In this document: one piece after another, positions 58,901 to 63,200 of the stretch
Position numbering within the stretch: position 1 is the stretch's first letter
Layout of the letters: the number at the start of each line of letters is the position of its first letter
Source of the DNA: Elephas maximus indicus
Lineage: Eukaryota; Chordata; Mammalia; Proboscidea; Elephantidae
Reading direction: 5' to 3'
Assembly (NCBI RefSeq): GCF_024166365.1
Contig: NC_064819.1
Coordinates: 153,332,293-153,396,292, forward strand
DNA length: 64,000 bases
The notes under the pieces: generated by a model
What the model was told of the DNA's origin: nothing
Databases searched by the model: none
The model's input: the letters and a program-made list of their open reading frames with translations, nothing else
Position numbers and translations under genes: made by a program

Positions 58901-59635
58901 AGGCCTGGCCATCCCCAAGCAGCAGCTGCTCACAGTTCTGCATGTACTCCTGCCGCTGGGGATCCGGGAGCAGCTCTGTGAGGCCCGCCAGGTGCCGGCA
59001 CAACACCACTCCCTGGAGCTGGGAGTCTGTGCATCTGTAAGGACAACAAGGAAGCACTCAAGGGCTTGTTCCATATCAAGCAGCATTCCTTTTTTACATC
59101 GTCATTCTTTTGGAAAATGATACTGTTGACTACACTGCCAGTACGTAAAGGCGAATTTCTGTTCTCAAATAATCTTGTATCGTTTTCTAACCCTCACCCC
59201 TTTCTCCCAAATGCTGAAAATTCTCTGTAAAGAACAGCCAACTGTGGTACCTCTGTTATGTACTGAAAATCTGTTGCTGCAGCAAGAAAACAGCCTTGCC
59301 TTCACCCACCAGAACAAGCCACTACAGAAGCAAGTTCTGAGTGAGGTTCCCTGACGCATGTTCCAGAACAAAGACAGGACCACTAGGATACACTCCTGGG
59401 GGAGGGGGGATTGGAGATACCTGAACTCTGCTACTGCAGGGACAGCCATGTTGGTCCAAAGCACTGAGCTGACGTCCTGCAGTTGCTGGGCTCTCTCAAC
59501 CCACTCTCCCAAGGTGACGTGCGAAGAGGACAGGATGGGGAGGCCACTGACATCCCAGGGACTTGCTCTGCAGCTGCTGGTCAAGACTTCAAAGCAGCAC
59601 TTGGAGAACATGGCTCTGCTGAGACTGCCTGGGCC
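7716..59635 (-). CDS. MDN1: MDN1 (midasin), 3' half: 43 coding exons, C-terminal 2,541 residues
   Basis: Midasin (yeast Rea1) is a nuclear AAA ATPase of about 5,600 residues. It strips assembly factors (NLE1/Rsa4, WDR12/Ytm1) from pre-60S ribosomes by pulling on their UBL domains with a C-terminal MIDAS domain. The AAA ring is encoded outside the window. Numbering within this 2,541-residue fragment: helical linker about 1-1590, Asp/Glu-rich segment about 1595-2250, MIDAS domain about 2290-2541. The MIDAS DxSxS motif (DDSSS) is at about 2335-2339 and the later SDGRG loop at about 2441. The basic runs KRKPGQ and HKRLK (2040-2075) could act in nuclear import. All 43 exons join in frame with GT-AG borders, total 7,626 nt and end in TAG at 7718..7716, so the locus looks intact. 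Identity rests on near-complete agreement with human MDN1 as I remember it. Confidence 0.96.
8338..8590 (+). mobile_element. MIR interrupted by a SINE fragment
   Basis: MIR-like TCTGGCTCTACCACTCATTA and GGGATAATCATC, resuming after 8525 with GCAGATTAAATGAAAATATG and CAGAACAGTGCCTG. Confidence 0.6.
8459..8525 (+). mobile_element. AfroSINE head fragment
   Basis: Only the tRNA-like head is present (GAGCCCTGGTGGCACACTGG to CGGTTTGATCC). It lies inside the MIR. Confidence 0.75.
8716..8858 (-). CDS. MDN1: MDN1 window exon 42 (MIDAS)
   Basis: Two bases complete Glu; 47 codons IAQLLLVVSDGRG to VVLDNPNSR. The central beta-strand LLLVVSDG and the strand NIFVIFVVLD are typical of the von Willebrand A fold. 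Donor GTAAGT. Confidence 0.96.
9947..10010 (-). CDS. MDN1: MDN1 window exon 41 (MIDAS)
   Basis: Smallest exon here: 21 codons FLESSANMFVAAQQL to NISP plus one base of Glu. Acceptor GCTTTAG, donor GTGAGC. Confidence 0.94.
10863..10977 (-). CDS. MDN1: MDN1 window exon 40 (MIDAS)
   Basis: 38 codons FGESVKLLHPFHEQF to QKKTKIAQ after one base completing Ser. Acceptor CCCCCAG, donor GTATGC. Confidence 0.95.
11090..11163 (-). CDS. MDN1: MDN1 window exon 39 (MIDAS)
   Basis: 24 codons LAFESLAVIGNALTLL to GQIAVC plus two bases of Ser. A helix and a strand of the MIDAS fold. Acceptor TTTACAG, donor GTATGG. Confidence 0.95.
11643..12731 (+). mobile_element. L1 3' end with target-site duplication
   Basis: End of ORF2 (CACAATGGAATATTATGC; GGCATTATGCTGAGTGAAG), lineage 3' UTR and poly(A). 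Flanks 11627..11642 and 12732..12747 match at 14 of 16 bases. Inserted in sense on plus, so antisense to MDN1. Confidence 0.85.
12780..13005 (-). mobile_element. MIR
   Basis: Reverse MIR core: ATTATCTCATTTAATTCTC, then AGAAGAAACTGACACTTAAG and AAGTTGCCCAAAGTCATGTG. Confidence 0.7.
13589..13763 (-). CDS. MDN1: MDN1 window exon 38 (MIDAS DxSxS motif)
   Basis: 58 codons GDYRTGKRLNMRK to VDNHTKQ. ICLAIDDSSSMVD carries the metal-binding DxSxS of a von Willebrand A/MIDAS fold, which in this family binds the UBL domains of NLE1 and WDR12. Acceptor TTTATAG is fixed by the Lys split codon. Donor GTATGG. Confidence 0.96.
14344..14459 (-). CDS. MDN1: MDN1 window exon 37
   Basis: 38 codons DKAAAEMWQSYLAL to PTQAAKL plus two bases of Lys. 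Helical segment leading into the MIDAS domain. Donor GTAAGC. Confidence 0.94.
15276..15770 (-). mobile_element. L1 3' end, lineage-type
   Basis: Reverse 3' UTR with GGATGAAGGTTTACAGGGCG near its end, and the same order of blocks as at 29851-30360. Confidence 0.8.
16164..16253 (-). CDS. MDN1: MDN1 window exon 36
   Basis: 30 codons PFLKDASELRQELER to ESGNPEE, phase 0. Acceptor TTCTTAG, donor GTAAGT. Confidence 0.93.
16983..17146 (-). CDS. MDN1: MDN1 window exon 35
   Basis: Two bases complete Gly; 54 codons IDEMELETENVKTEE to MDRVLQ. Last acidic exon; STIHTAHQFLMD starts the folded part. Acceptor AAATAG, donor GTACTA. Confidence 0.94.
17545..17625 (-). mobile_element. MIR remnant
   Basis: GAAGCTGGTAAGAGGCAAAGC and GGATTTGAACCTAGG match the reverse MIR core. 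Confidence 0.55.
17877..20389 (-). mobile_element. RTE-type LINE, 2.5 kb, reverse, 5'-truncated
   Basis: The minus strand carries endonuclease-like text at its 5' end and reverse-transcriptase text with YADDT (near 18660). It ends in a (CAA)n tail, seen as GTT repeats at 17878-17897. One 224-codon stretch (19273..19947) stays open, but stops and frame shifts break the rest. The element lies in the MDN1 sense direction. It matches 60280-64000 and 53087-54993. Confidence 0.88.
20830..21000 (-). CDS. MDN1: MDN1 window exon 34 (acidic)
   Basis: 56 codons AANTEQQQSAKVPS to VKSRTTAGP, including KDQEEEEIEDALMDTEEQEE. Acceptor TTGGCAG, donor GTGAGT. Confidence 0.94.
21418..21615 (+). mobile_element. 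MIR
   Basis: MIR-like GTGGTCTTAGACAACTTCTT, then CATAGGGTTACTGGAGGAAT and AAAAGCTCAACACATGGTAA. Confidence 0.55.
21632..21838 (-). mobile_element. AfroSINE-type SINE, long form
   Basis: Reverse copy with the extra block GTAAATCTTTATGGAAGCGG that separates the long form from the short one. Confidence 0.85.
21891..22075 (+). mobile_element. Very short L1 3' end (185 bp) with exact TSD
   Basis: Only the last part of the L1 3' UTR and poly(A) was inserted. Exact 10-bp duplication AGTAACCCGG at 21881..21890 and 22076..22085. Confidence 0.88.
22577..22778 (-). CDS. MDN1: MDN1 window exon 33 (basic, possible NLS)
   Basis: 67 codons SFKRKPGQADNER to AYDVQTY, plus one base of Asp. The KRKP and HKRLK runs are candidates for nuclear import, by analogy with the NLS near the acidic region of yeast Rea1. 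Donor GTATGA. Confidence 0.94.
22845..23000 (+). mobile_element. Possible old L1 remnant
   Basis: TACAGCCATTAATAAGAATG and nearby text resemble the ancient L1 end; weak. Confidence 0.35.
23476..23577 (-). CDS. MDN1: MDN1 window exon 32
   Basis: 34 codons EHGSGAADANQAEG to KHTRKNTQ. The segment turns from acidic to basic here. Acceptor TTCATAG, donor GTTTGT. Confidence 0.92.
23925..24050 (+). mobile_element. MIR remnant
   Basis: CTTTCCTCAAATATAAAATGG and GGCTACTGTGAGAACTAGG follow the MIR core. Confidence 0.55.
24068..24292 (-). mobile_element. AfroSINE-type SINE with an inverted head fragment inside
   Basis: Reverse long-form SINE. At 24175..24196 the expected internal block is replaced by a sense copy of the SINE's own head, which pairs with the true head at 24266..24287 (19 of 22 bases). 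Confidence 0.75.
24303..24412 (-). mobile_element. MIR remnant
   Basis: GTGGAAACTGGGGCTCAAAAA and GTGAGATGCCCAGAATCACC match the reverse MIR core. Confidence 0.6.
24777..24974 (-). mobile_element. AfroSINE-type SINE, long form
   Basis: Reverse copy, moderately diverged, ending in ACTACTGTGCCACCAGAGCT at its head. Confidence 0.82.
25069..25233 (-). CDS. MDN1: MDN1 window exon 31 (acidic region)
   Basis: 55 codons KQEEEGENPDAEEQ to SEKEQGQE, phase 0 at both ends. Acceptor CCACAG, donor GTGATG. Confidence 0.93.
25487..25812 (-). CDS. MDN1: MDN1 window exon 30 (Glu-rich)
   Basis: Two bases complete Glu; 108 codons ENPLEIKEKPMDM to PADQGLQPQ. Nearly half the residues are Glu, Asp or Gln. Acceptor ATCTAG, donor GTATTG. 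Confidence 0.94.
25918..26131 (+). mobile_element. hAT-Charlie-type non-autonomous DNA transposon
   Basis: Starts CAGGGGTTGGCAAACTAAGG and ends near GAAAAAATTTGCCCACG, close to an inverted repeat. The middle (AGACCTTATGGCCTGCAAAGC) fits the MER1-group family as I recall it. Confidence 0.7.
26318..26362 (+). mobile_element. AfroSINE 3' fragment
   Basis: CAGTTCTACTCTGTCCTACA, then GGGTCGCTGTGAGTCGG: the tail half only. Confidence 0.6.
26476..26514 (-). mobile_element. AfroSINE tail fragment
   Basis: Short reverse tail, CACTGCCATCGAGTCGATTC. Confidence 0.55.
26865..27035 (+). mobile_element. Possible ancient LINE fragment
   Basis: ACAGATGTTAACATTTTGCC and the following text resemble an old L1 block common in mammals; weak. 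Confidence 0.3.
27794..27941 (-). CDS. MDN1: MDN1 window exon 29 (acidic region)
   Basis: 49 codons REYDENEVDPYHGNQE to EDTDNEDGE, plus one base of Glu. Acceptor CACAAAG, donor GTGCAT. Confidence 0.93.
28087..28581 (+). other. Unexplained 164-codon open frame in an MDN1 intron
   Basis: Antisense to MDN1, between window exons 28 and 29. The frame starts at TTG (no ATG at its head). It contains the duplicated 17-residue unit DSPMIRSTLSLHLKK(E/D)A. I recognise no domain, and there is no promoter or splice evidence. It may be chance or a decayed sequence. Confidence 0.25.
28125..28226. repeat. Perfect 51-bp tandem duplication
   Basis: Two identical 51-bp units, 28125..28175 and 28176..28226, starting TGCAGACTCTCCAATGATC. 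The unit length is a multiple of three and sits within an open plus-strand frame. Confidence 0.95.
28798..28950 (-). CDS. MDN1: MDN1 window exon 28 (Lys/Glu/Asp-rich)
   Basis: 51 codons EDPELVAKDDSLDAG to INEQIDE. Charged run KKEEKEEAEADDGG. Acceptor TTTAG, donor GTAATG. Confidence 0.94.
29545..29711 (-). CDS. MDN1: MDN1 window exon 27 (Asp/Glu-rich)
   Basis: Codes DDEKSDSEGGDLDK to TGPGMDE with the run WGDDDDEDEEEDS. The coding tract looks like a (GAT/GAA) simple repeat, but the exon borders and frame are kept. Donor GTAATT. Confidence 0.94.
29812..29850. repeat. (TG/CG)n alternating purine-pyrimidine tract
   Basis: TGTGTGTGCGCGTGCACGCG and following: nearly pure alternation with several CpG steps, next to the 3' end of a reverse L1. 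Confidence 0.85.
29851..30360 (-). mobile_element. L1 3' end, lineage-type
   Basis: Reverse 3' UTR, same block order as 15276-15770. The extreme 3' end is replaced by, or merged with, the TG/CG tract. Confidence 0.78.
30943..31104 (-). mobile_element. AfroSINE-type SINE, short form
   Basis: Reverse copy directly after a long poly(A) run, from AACCCACTGCCGTCAAGTCA to CCACTGCGCCAGCAGGGTTT. Confidence 0.85.
31729..31870 (-). CDS. MDN1: MDN1 window exon 26 (acidic region)
   Basis: 47 codons AEDTFQKGQEKDKED to DGELEEQ plus one base of Glu. The donor is GTCTGAG, the least standard donor in this gene (no A at +3), but the frame requires it. Confidence 0.93.
32008..32145 (-). CDS. MDN1: MDN1 window exon 25 (start of acidic region)
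   Basis: 46 codons from GFCLPKEFMDDSAGE to IENEEQ, with a Gly/Glu-rich HDYEGGGIGEGEG. Acceptor TTAAAG, donor GTATGT. Confidence 0.94.
32859..33020 (-). CDS. MDN1: MDN1 window exon 24
   Basis: 54 codons in phase 0, VFSQSCCLLVHLVP to FTELAQK; hydrophobic helices LILFFLTMSL. Donor GTAAGG. Confidence 0.94.
33064..33200 (+). mobile_element. Old L1 3' end fragment
   Basis: AATGTTCTGGAACTAGACAG and GTGGTGATGGCTACACAACG are typical of ancient mammalian L1 3' ends. Confidence 0.6.
33837..33994 (-). CDS. MDN1: MDN1 window exon 23
   Basis: 52 codons VERLRLGHLSKL to DGTAAKHM after two bases completing Ala. I used acceptor CCACCAG. An acceptor 9 nt upstream (TTAAAG, exon end 34003) also keeps the frame and would add three residues. 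Donor GTAACT. Confidence 0.85.
34188..34343 (-). CDS. MDN1: MDN1 window exon 22
   Basis: Codes NQMLDEGFVEDFSEQ to GPQEDD; the last base starts the next codon. Acceptor TACTAG, donor GTATGT. Confidence 0.94.
34921..35147 (-). CDS. MDN1: MDN1 window exon 21
   Basis: One base completes Trp; 75 codons KGFEVCSSGLSCL to HLLIPSSHR; the last base starts Gly. Acceptor TTGCAG, donor GTAAGG. Confidence 0.94.
35426..35911 (-). CDS. MDN1: MDN1 window exon 20
   Basis: 486 nt from NLLSCVQEIHGR to SCETLFHS. The middle is Pro/Gly/Ser-rich and variable, unlike the flanking helices, suggesting a loop. Donor GTGAGT. Confidence 0.95.
36838..36953 (-). CDS. MDN1: MDN1 window exon 19
   Basis: 38 codons, EVGLGNVERCKGFSAH to EQWIIL, plus two bases of Arg. 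Acceptor ATTCCAG, donor GTATCT. Confidence 0.93.
37496..37601 (-). CDS. MDN1: MDN1 window exon 18
   Basis: One base completes Arg; 35 codons LLTEISSSWDGCQKYF to ALATPVK. Acceptor TTTCCAG, donor GTAGAA. Confidence 0.93.
38513..38650 (-). mobile_element. MIR
   Basis: GAGCCAGGCACTTTTTGAAA, TATTATCTTAATCTTTACAA and AAATGAGGACACAGAGGC match the reverse MIR. Confidence 0.65.
38672..38798 (-). CDS. MDN1: MDN1 window exon 17
   Basis: Codes LSYRKGLAWARSKN to NTQEADS plus two bases of Arg. Acceptor TTCCTAG, donor GTTTGT. A SINE sits in the intron just upstream of the acceptor. Confidence 0.93.
38832..39038 (+). mobile_element. AfroSINE-type SINE, long form, with exact 15-bp TSD
   Basis: TTAGTTTAAGGAAAG occurs at 38817..38831 and 39039..39053. 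Complete head, internal block and tail. Confidence 0.92.
39481..39650 (+). mobile_element. AfroSINE-type SINE, short form
   Basis: GAAAACTCTGGTGGCGTAGTGG head to GACGGCAATGGGTTTGA tail. It interrupts ORF2 text of the old L1. Confidence 0.88.
39692..40398 (+). mobile_element. Younger L1 3' end with trailing non-L1 segment
   Basis: Lineage 3' UTR and poly(A) to about 40273, then about 125 bp of other sequence. The whole is flanked by AAGTAAAGAAAC at 39680..39691 and 40399..40410. Confidence 0.75.
40458..40595 (+). mobile_element. AfroSINE-type SINE with exact 12-bp TSD
   Basis: ATATATCTGGTA at 40446..40457 and 40596..40607. The tail is shortened to GGCACTGGGTTTT. Confidence 0.9.
40727..41237 (+). 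mobile_element. Solo LTR (ERVL-MaLR-like), 511 bp
   Basis: Interrupts the old L1 at AAATGGCCAGTAAGC-type sequence, leaving a 5-bp duplication GCCAG at 40722..40726 and 41238..41242. Contains AATAAA near its end (GAGAATAAACTTCTG) and a G-rich tract at 40961-40990. No retroviral genes remain. Confidence 0.72.
42112..42258 (-). CDS. MDN1: MDN1 window exon 16
   Basis: Two bases finish Gly; 48 codons EVISSVRELQ to FKHLAHT; the last base starts Gly. Lys/Glu-rich helix. Donor GTAAGG; an old L1 ends just downstream. Confidence 0.93.
42628..42795 (-). mobile_element. MIR
   Basis: Reverse MIR-like GTATTGAGTTCCTACACTGT, then CCCCATTTTAGAGACTGTAA. Confidence 0.6.
43652..43814 (-). CDS. MDN1: MDN1 window exon 15
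   Basis: 54 codons, ATIPVLCQGVAPF to VEGLDQFT, plus one base of Gly. Acceptor CTCATAG, donor GTGAGT. Confidence 0.92.
44331..44488 (-). mobile_element. AfroSINE-type SINE, short form, diverged
   Basis: AACCAAAACCCATTGCCATT tail to GAGCCACTGTCAT head, with several point differences from other copies. Confidence 0.82.
45207..45405 (-). CDS. MDN1: MDN1 window exon 14
   Basis: One base completes Arg; 66 codons from TLFKFMKKFEAVL to LLARPAAGQ. Donor GTACTA. Confidence 0.93.
45869..45942 (-). CDS. MDN1: MDN1 window exon 13
   Basis: 24 codons, EFVKISKWNDVSFWS to VEKTH, plus two bases of Arg. Acceptor CTTCCAG, donor GTAATT. Confidence 0.93.
46596..46705 (-). CDS. MDN1: MDN1 window exon 12
   Basis: Codes SLCSVLWNLYHYYKQFF to SPLEKELK. 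Acceptor CTTCCAG, donor GTAAG. Confidence 0.94.
47565..47711 (-). CDS. MDN1: MDN1 window exon 11
   Basis: Codes DKQMTLMLLVSTLQAF to LLMPQVEGK. The acceptor TCTAAAG is weak at position -3, but the reading frame and conserved sequence fix it. Donor GTGAG. Confidence 0.92.
48265..48597 (-). mobile_element. tRNA-Gly-headed SINE with RTE-derived body and tail
   Basis: On the minus strand the head reads as a decayed tRNA-Gly (GTGGTTCAGTGGTAGAATTT; GGTTCAATTCCCGACCAATGC). The body (GCTTCCAGACTAATACGAAC, TAGGAAGAAGGGCC) matches the RTE 5' region at 60405-60445. The tail (GGCAGCGTTTCGTTCTG, ATGGCAGCTAACAATAA) matches the RTE 3' end. Confidence 0.85.
48647..48768 (-). CDS. MDN1: MDN1 window exon 10
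   Basis: One base finishes Asn; 40 codons from CWSMSLDNTMKR to EQTEEQE; the final base starts Asp. Acceptor GTTTCAG, donor GTAACA. Confidence 0.94.
49101..49195 (-). CDS. MDN1: MDN1 window exon 9
   Basis: 31 codons, DWEENASRALSLRKH to WRKLEL, plus two bases of Asn. Acceptor TTTAG, donor GTAAGT. Confidence 0.93.
49206..49246 (+). mobile_element. RTE/SINE tail fragment
   Basis: GTTGGAATCAACTCGATGGC, then GACTAACAGCAACAA: the common RTE/SINE tail only. Confidence 0.6.
49891..49986 (-). CDS. MDN1: MDN1 window exon 8
   Basis: 32 codons in phase 0, LLVVMDRIRSFPLSS to EILLAKAQ. Acceptor CTGCAG, donor GTAAG. Confidence 0.94.
50441..50605 (+). mobile_element. AfroSINE-type SINE, short form
   Basis: GAAGCCCTGGTGGCGCAGTG head; tail ends in a T run. 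Confidence 0.88.
50719..50905 (+). mobile_element. AfroSINE-type SINE, long form, diverged
   Basis: AAGGAGCTCTGTTGCCAAATGG head, CACGGAGAAAGACTTGGC block, AACACCAACAAA tail. Ends about 110 bp from an MDN1 exon donor. Confidence 0.75.
51019..51254 (-). CDS. MDN1: MDN1 window exon 7
   Basis: Two bases finish Gly; 78 codons from VELNDKLLGS to WPEHPALEQ follow. Contains KPDGPYDFYQHPNVPEARQC. Donor GTAAAA. Confidence 0.95.
51995..52268 (-). CDS. MDN1: MDN1 window exon 6
   Basis: Acceptor TTTGCAG; 91 codons from DFADILVEPT to VTHFYPLM, then one base of Gly. Contains LIHQQLCLNFARSLWYQ. Donor GTATGG. Confidence 0.95.
52481..52642 (-). CDS. MDN1: MDN1 window exon 5 (Glu run)
   Basis: 54 codons in phase 0 from EIINEWDEQER to FPLHDK. 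Holds a run of six Glu, mostly GAG, after RTALS. A microsatellite-like CTC/GAG tract codes this run and the frame is kept. Donor GTAGG. Confidence 0.95.
52866..53065 (+). mobile_element. AfroSINE-type SINE, long form
   Basis: GGGCACTGGTGGCACAATGG head, GAAAGATGTGGCAGTCTGCT block, CTTTACGGCAATGGTTTTC tail. Confidence 0.85.
53087..54993 (+). mobile_element. RTE-type LINE, 5'-truncated, split by L1
   Basis: RT-domain text (53087-53533) and 3' part (54448-54993) ending in (CAA)n. The YADD motif is altered to YADG. Several stops; not active. Confidence 0.85.
53534..54447 (+). mobile_element. L1 3' end inserted in RTE
   Basis: Lineage L1 3' UTR with poly(A). Target-site copies AATCAAATGACAC (53521..53533) and AATCAAACGACAC (54448..54460) differ at one base. 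Confidence 0.88.
55020..55560 (+). mobile_element. Old L1 3' region split by a SINE
   Basis: CCCAGCAATTCTGCTTTCTAG, then GGTGCTGTTTTTATCAGAAT, follows the ancient L1 pattern; it continues after 55504. Confidence 0.6.
55332..55497 (+). mobile_element. AfroSINE-type SINE with 7-bp TSD
   Basis: GTTTCAT at 55325..55331 and 55498..55504; complete short-form SINE. Confidence 0.88.
55945..56100 (+). mobile_element. L1 3' end, about 150 bp
   Basis: CTCATTAGGGGGAGAGTAATT to CACTTAAAGCACAATAAAAA: final part of the lineage L1 3' UTR. Confidence 0.8.
56101..56215 (+). mobile_element. Old L1 ORF2 fragment
   Basis: AGACAACTGACTATGTAGGAG, then CAGATAAAGGGCTAACATCA, resembles L1 ORF2. The neighbouring L1 end may have inserted into it. 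Confidence 0.6.
56422..57127 (-). CDS. MDN1: MDN1 window exon 4 (linker, largest exon here)
   Basis: 706 nt: one base completing Arg, then 235 codons from LLRQRIDQLE to LQLFRHVCQ, uninterrupted. Contains SVGPTFPTYYAHAD and LYLRSHVLCKGELDQRAL. Donor GTAAGC. Confidence 0.95.
57305..57400 (-). mobile_element. MIR remnant
   Basis: GCTAAGCACTTTAGATGCAAA, then TTGAAGTAGGTACTAAGGTC. Confidence 0.5.
57746..57855 (-). CDS. MDN1: MDN1 window exon 3 (linker)
   Basis: Acceptor CTGTTAG, donor GTAAC; 36 codons from LHQLQCEWKTR to YSHPHI plus two bases of Arg. Confidence 0.9.
58647..59034 (-). CDS. MDN1: MDN1 window exon 2 (linker)
   Basis: Its first base completes an Arg split by the intron; 129 codons follow, from CTDSQLQG to KLKYTKEE. 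It contains the long helical GQTLGDMAGQEVLPKELL stretch. Donor GTAGG. Confidence 0.93.
59421..59635 (-). CDS. MDN1: MDN1 window exon 1 of 43 (linker)
   Basis: Acceptor CCCTCAG, donor GTATC; phase 0 in, two bases carried out. Codes from GPGSLSRAMF to AVPAVAEF. This is the most 5' exon I can find in the window. Confidence 0.88.
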
Positions 59636-59802
59636 CTGAGGGACAAGACAGGAGCCAAGTAACTTTTAGAAATTAACAAGCATTTCAACGAGCAGCACTG
59701 GAGGCACCTGAGAGGCAGGATAAAGAATAAAAAAGGAGGTTCAAGTCACCAGAAATGGGTAACAGCTATAGATGGGGCTGGAAGGGCAAACTGAAGTCAG
59801 GT

Positions 59803-59970
59803 ATTAAACCAAAAACACCTCACTGCTGTTGAGTCGATTCTGACTCACAATGACCCTATACAACTGAGTAGAACTGTTCCATAGGGTTCCTAACGAGTGC
59901 CTGGTAGATTCAAACTGCTGACCGCCTGGTTAGCAGCCGAACTTTTAACCACTACGTCGCCAGGGTCTCC
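59803..59970 (-). mobile_element. AfroSINE-type SINE with 9-bp TSD
   Basis: AAGTCAGGT at 59794..59802 and 59971..59979. Short form, reverse. Confidence 0.88.
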
Positions 59971-60234
59971 AAGTCAGGTCTTAGTAGGCCCTAGAAGAAT
60001 GTGAACTCCATTCTCTAGGAAATGAGGAGCAAAGGGTACTTTTGTAAATCACAGAAATGCCCTCAAACCTGGGCATCAGGAAGATTGTTTTTGCAGCTTG
60101 GATATGGGACATTCTGTAACAGAGTGAGACCTGGAGGCAGGGAAAAGAGTTTATAGATAAACATAAAAGCCAGGGATCAAGTTTTCCAAACCTGCGCTCC
60201 TTGGACTACTAATTTTGGACAGACTAATGTTAGG

Positions 60235-60274
60235 TACACACACACCCACACCCACACCCACCCACACACCCACG
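60235..60274 (+). repeat. (CA/CCCACA)n microsatellite
   Basis: CACACACACCCACACCCACA and following; lies at the 5' edge of the RTE. Confidence 0.9.
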
Positions 60275-60279
60275 TTAGG

Positions 60280-63200
60280 TCCCCCCCCAATGTGTCTGTC
60301 AGTTTGTCATATTGTGGGGGCTTGCGTGTTATGTTGTTGTGATGCTGGAAGCTATGCCACTGGTATTCAGATACCACCAGGGTCACCCATGGAGGACAGG
60401 TTTCAGCAGAGCCGCCAGACTAAGACAGACTAGGAAGAAGGGCCCGGCAGTCTACTGAAAAACATTAGCCAGTCTTAAGGGGATTTCTAAGTCAATTGAC
60501 AAAATAAATTCTATTATGAAAACATTCTGCATCCCACTTTGAAGCGTAGCGTCTGGGGTCTTAAATGCTAACAAGTTGCCATCTAAAATGCATCAATTGG
60601 TCTCAACCCACCTGGATCAAAGGAGAATGAAGAACACCAAGGTCACACGATAACTATTAACCCAAGAGACAGAAAGGGCCACATGAACTAGAGACTTACA
60701 TCATCCTGAGACCAGAAGAACTAGATGGTGCCCGGCCACAACCGATGACTGCCCTGACAGGGAGCACAACAGAGAACCCCTGAGGGAGCAGGAGAACAGT
60801 GGGATGCAGACCCCAAATTCTCATAAAAAGACCAGACTTAATGGTCTGAATGAGACTAGAAGAATCCCGGCGGTCATGGACCCCAAACCTTCTGTTGGCC
60901 CAGGACAGGAACCATTCCCGAAGACAACTCATCAGACATGGAAGGGGCTGGACAATGGGTTGGAGGGAGATGCTGATGAAGAGTGAGCTACTTCTATCGG
61001 GTGGACACTTGAGACTCTGTTGGCATTTCCTGTCTGGAGGGGAGATGGGAGGGTAGAGAGGGTTAGAAACTGGCAAAACGGTCACGAAAGGAGAGACTGG
61101 AAGGAGAGAGAGGGCTGACTCATTAGGAGGAGAGTAAAAGGGAGTACGTAGTAAGATGTATATAAGCTTGTATGTGACAGACTTGATTTGTAAACTTTCA
61201 CTTAAAGCACACAAAAAAATTATTAAAAAAAAAAATTAGCCAGTGAAAACCTTATGAATAGCAGTGGAACATTGCTTGGTACAGTGCTGAAAGATGAGCC
61301 CCCCAGGTTGGAAGGTACTCAAAAGATGACTGGGGAAGAGCTGGCACCTCAAAGTAGAGTCGAACTTAATGACGTGGATGGAGTAAAGCTTTCGAGTCCT
61401 TCATTTGCTGATATGGCGCAACTCAAAATGAGAAGAAACAGCTGCAAACATCCATTAATAATCGGAACCTGGAATGTACAAAGTATGAATCTAGGAGAAT
61501 AGGAAATCGTCAAAAATGAAATGGAATGCATAAACATCGATATCCGAGGCATTAGCGAGCTGAAATGGACTGGTATTGGCCATTTTGAATCGGACAATCA
61601 TATAGTCTACTATGCTGCGAATGACAACTCGAAGAGTAATGGTGTGACATTCATCGTCAAAAAGAACCTTTCAAGATCTATCCTGAAGTACACTGCTGTC
61701 AGTGTTACGATAATATCCATATGCCTACAAGGAAGACCAGTTAATACGACTACTATTCAACTTTACGCACCAACCACTAGGGCCAAGGATGAAGAAATAG
61801 AAGATTTTTATCAGCTGCTACAGTCTGAAACTGACCGAACATGCAATCGAGATGCATTGATAATTACTGGTGATTGGTATGCGAAAGTTGGAAACAAAGA
61901 AGAAGGATCGGTAGTTGGAAAATATGGCCTTGGTGATAGAAACAATGCCAGAGATCGAATGATAGAATTTTGCAAGGCCAACGACTTCTTCATTGCAAAT
62001 ACCCTCTTTCACCAGCATAAACGGTGACTATATACATGACCTTGCCAGATGGAACACACGGAAATCAAATTGACTACATCTGTGGAAAGAGATGATGGAA
62101 AAGCTCAATATTATCAGTCAGAACGAAGCCAGGGGCCGACTGGGGAACAGATCATCAATTGCTCATATACAAGTTCAAGCTGAAACTGAAGAAAATCAGA
62201 GCAAGTCCACGAGAGCCAAAATATGACCCTGAGTATATTCCACCTGAATTTAGAGACCATCTGAAGAACAGATTCAAAGCGCTGAACACCAGTGACCGAA
62301 GACCAGGCAAGTTGTGGAATGAGATCAACGACATCATACGTGAAGAAAGCAAGAGGTTACTGAAAAGACAGGAAAGAAAGAAAAGACCAAGATGGATGTC
62401 AGAGGAGACTCTGAAACTTGTTCTAGAACATCGAGCAGCTAAAGGAAAAGGAAGAATTGATGAAGTAAAAGAACTGAAGATTTCAAAGGGTGGCTCAAGA
62501 AGACAAAGTAAAGTATTATAATGACATGTGCAAAGAGCTGGAGATGGAAAACCAAAAGGGAAGAACACACTCGGCGTTTCTCAAGCCGAAAGAACTAAAG
62601 AAAAAATTCAAGCCTTCAGTTGCGATAGTGAAGGATTCTATGGGGAAAATATTAAATGACGCAGGAAGCATCAAAAGAAGATGAAAGGAATACACAGAGT
62701 CATTATATCAAAAAGAATTAGTTGATGTTCAACCATTTCAAGAGGTGGCATATGATCAGGAACCGATGGTACAGAAGGAAGAAGTCCAAGCTGCTCTGAA
62801 AGCGTTGGCCAAAAACAAGGCTCCAGGAACTGATGGAATATCGATTGAGATGTTTCAACAAACAGATGCAGCACTGGAGGTGCTCACTCGTTTATGCCAA
62901 GAAATATGGAAGACAGCTTCCTGGCCAACTGACTAGAAGAGATCCATATTTATGCCTATTCCCAAGAAAGGTGATCCAACCAAGTGTAGAAATTATAGAA
63001 CAATATCATTAATATCACACGCAAGCAAAATTTTGCTGAGTATCATTCAGAAATAGCTGCAGCAGTGTATCAACAGGGAACTGCCAGAAATTCAGGCCAG
63101 TTTCAGAAGAGGACGTGGAACCAGGGATATCATTGCTGATGTCAGATGGATCCTGGCTGAATGCAGAGAATACCAGAAGGATGTTTACCTGCGTTTTATT

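Larger units (their letters stand above)
8859..59420 (-). other. MDN1 introns: stretches with nothing recognised
   Basis: Apart from the repeats listed separately, these intron parts show no gene, RNA or repeat that I can name: 8859-9946, 10011-10862, 14460-15275, 16254-16982, 20390-20829, 27036-27793, 28951-29544, 31105-31728, 32146-32858, 34344-34920, 35912-36837, 36954-37495, 37602-38512, 42796-43651, 43815-44330, 44489-45206, 45943-46595, 46706-47564, 49247-49890, 49987-50440, 51255-51994 and 57856-58646. Several carry poly(A) or poly(T) runs. Confidence 0.5.
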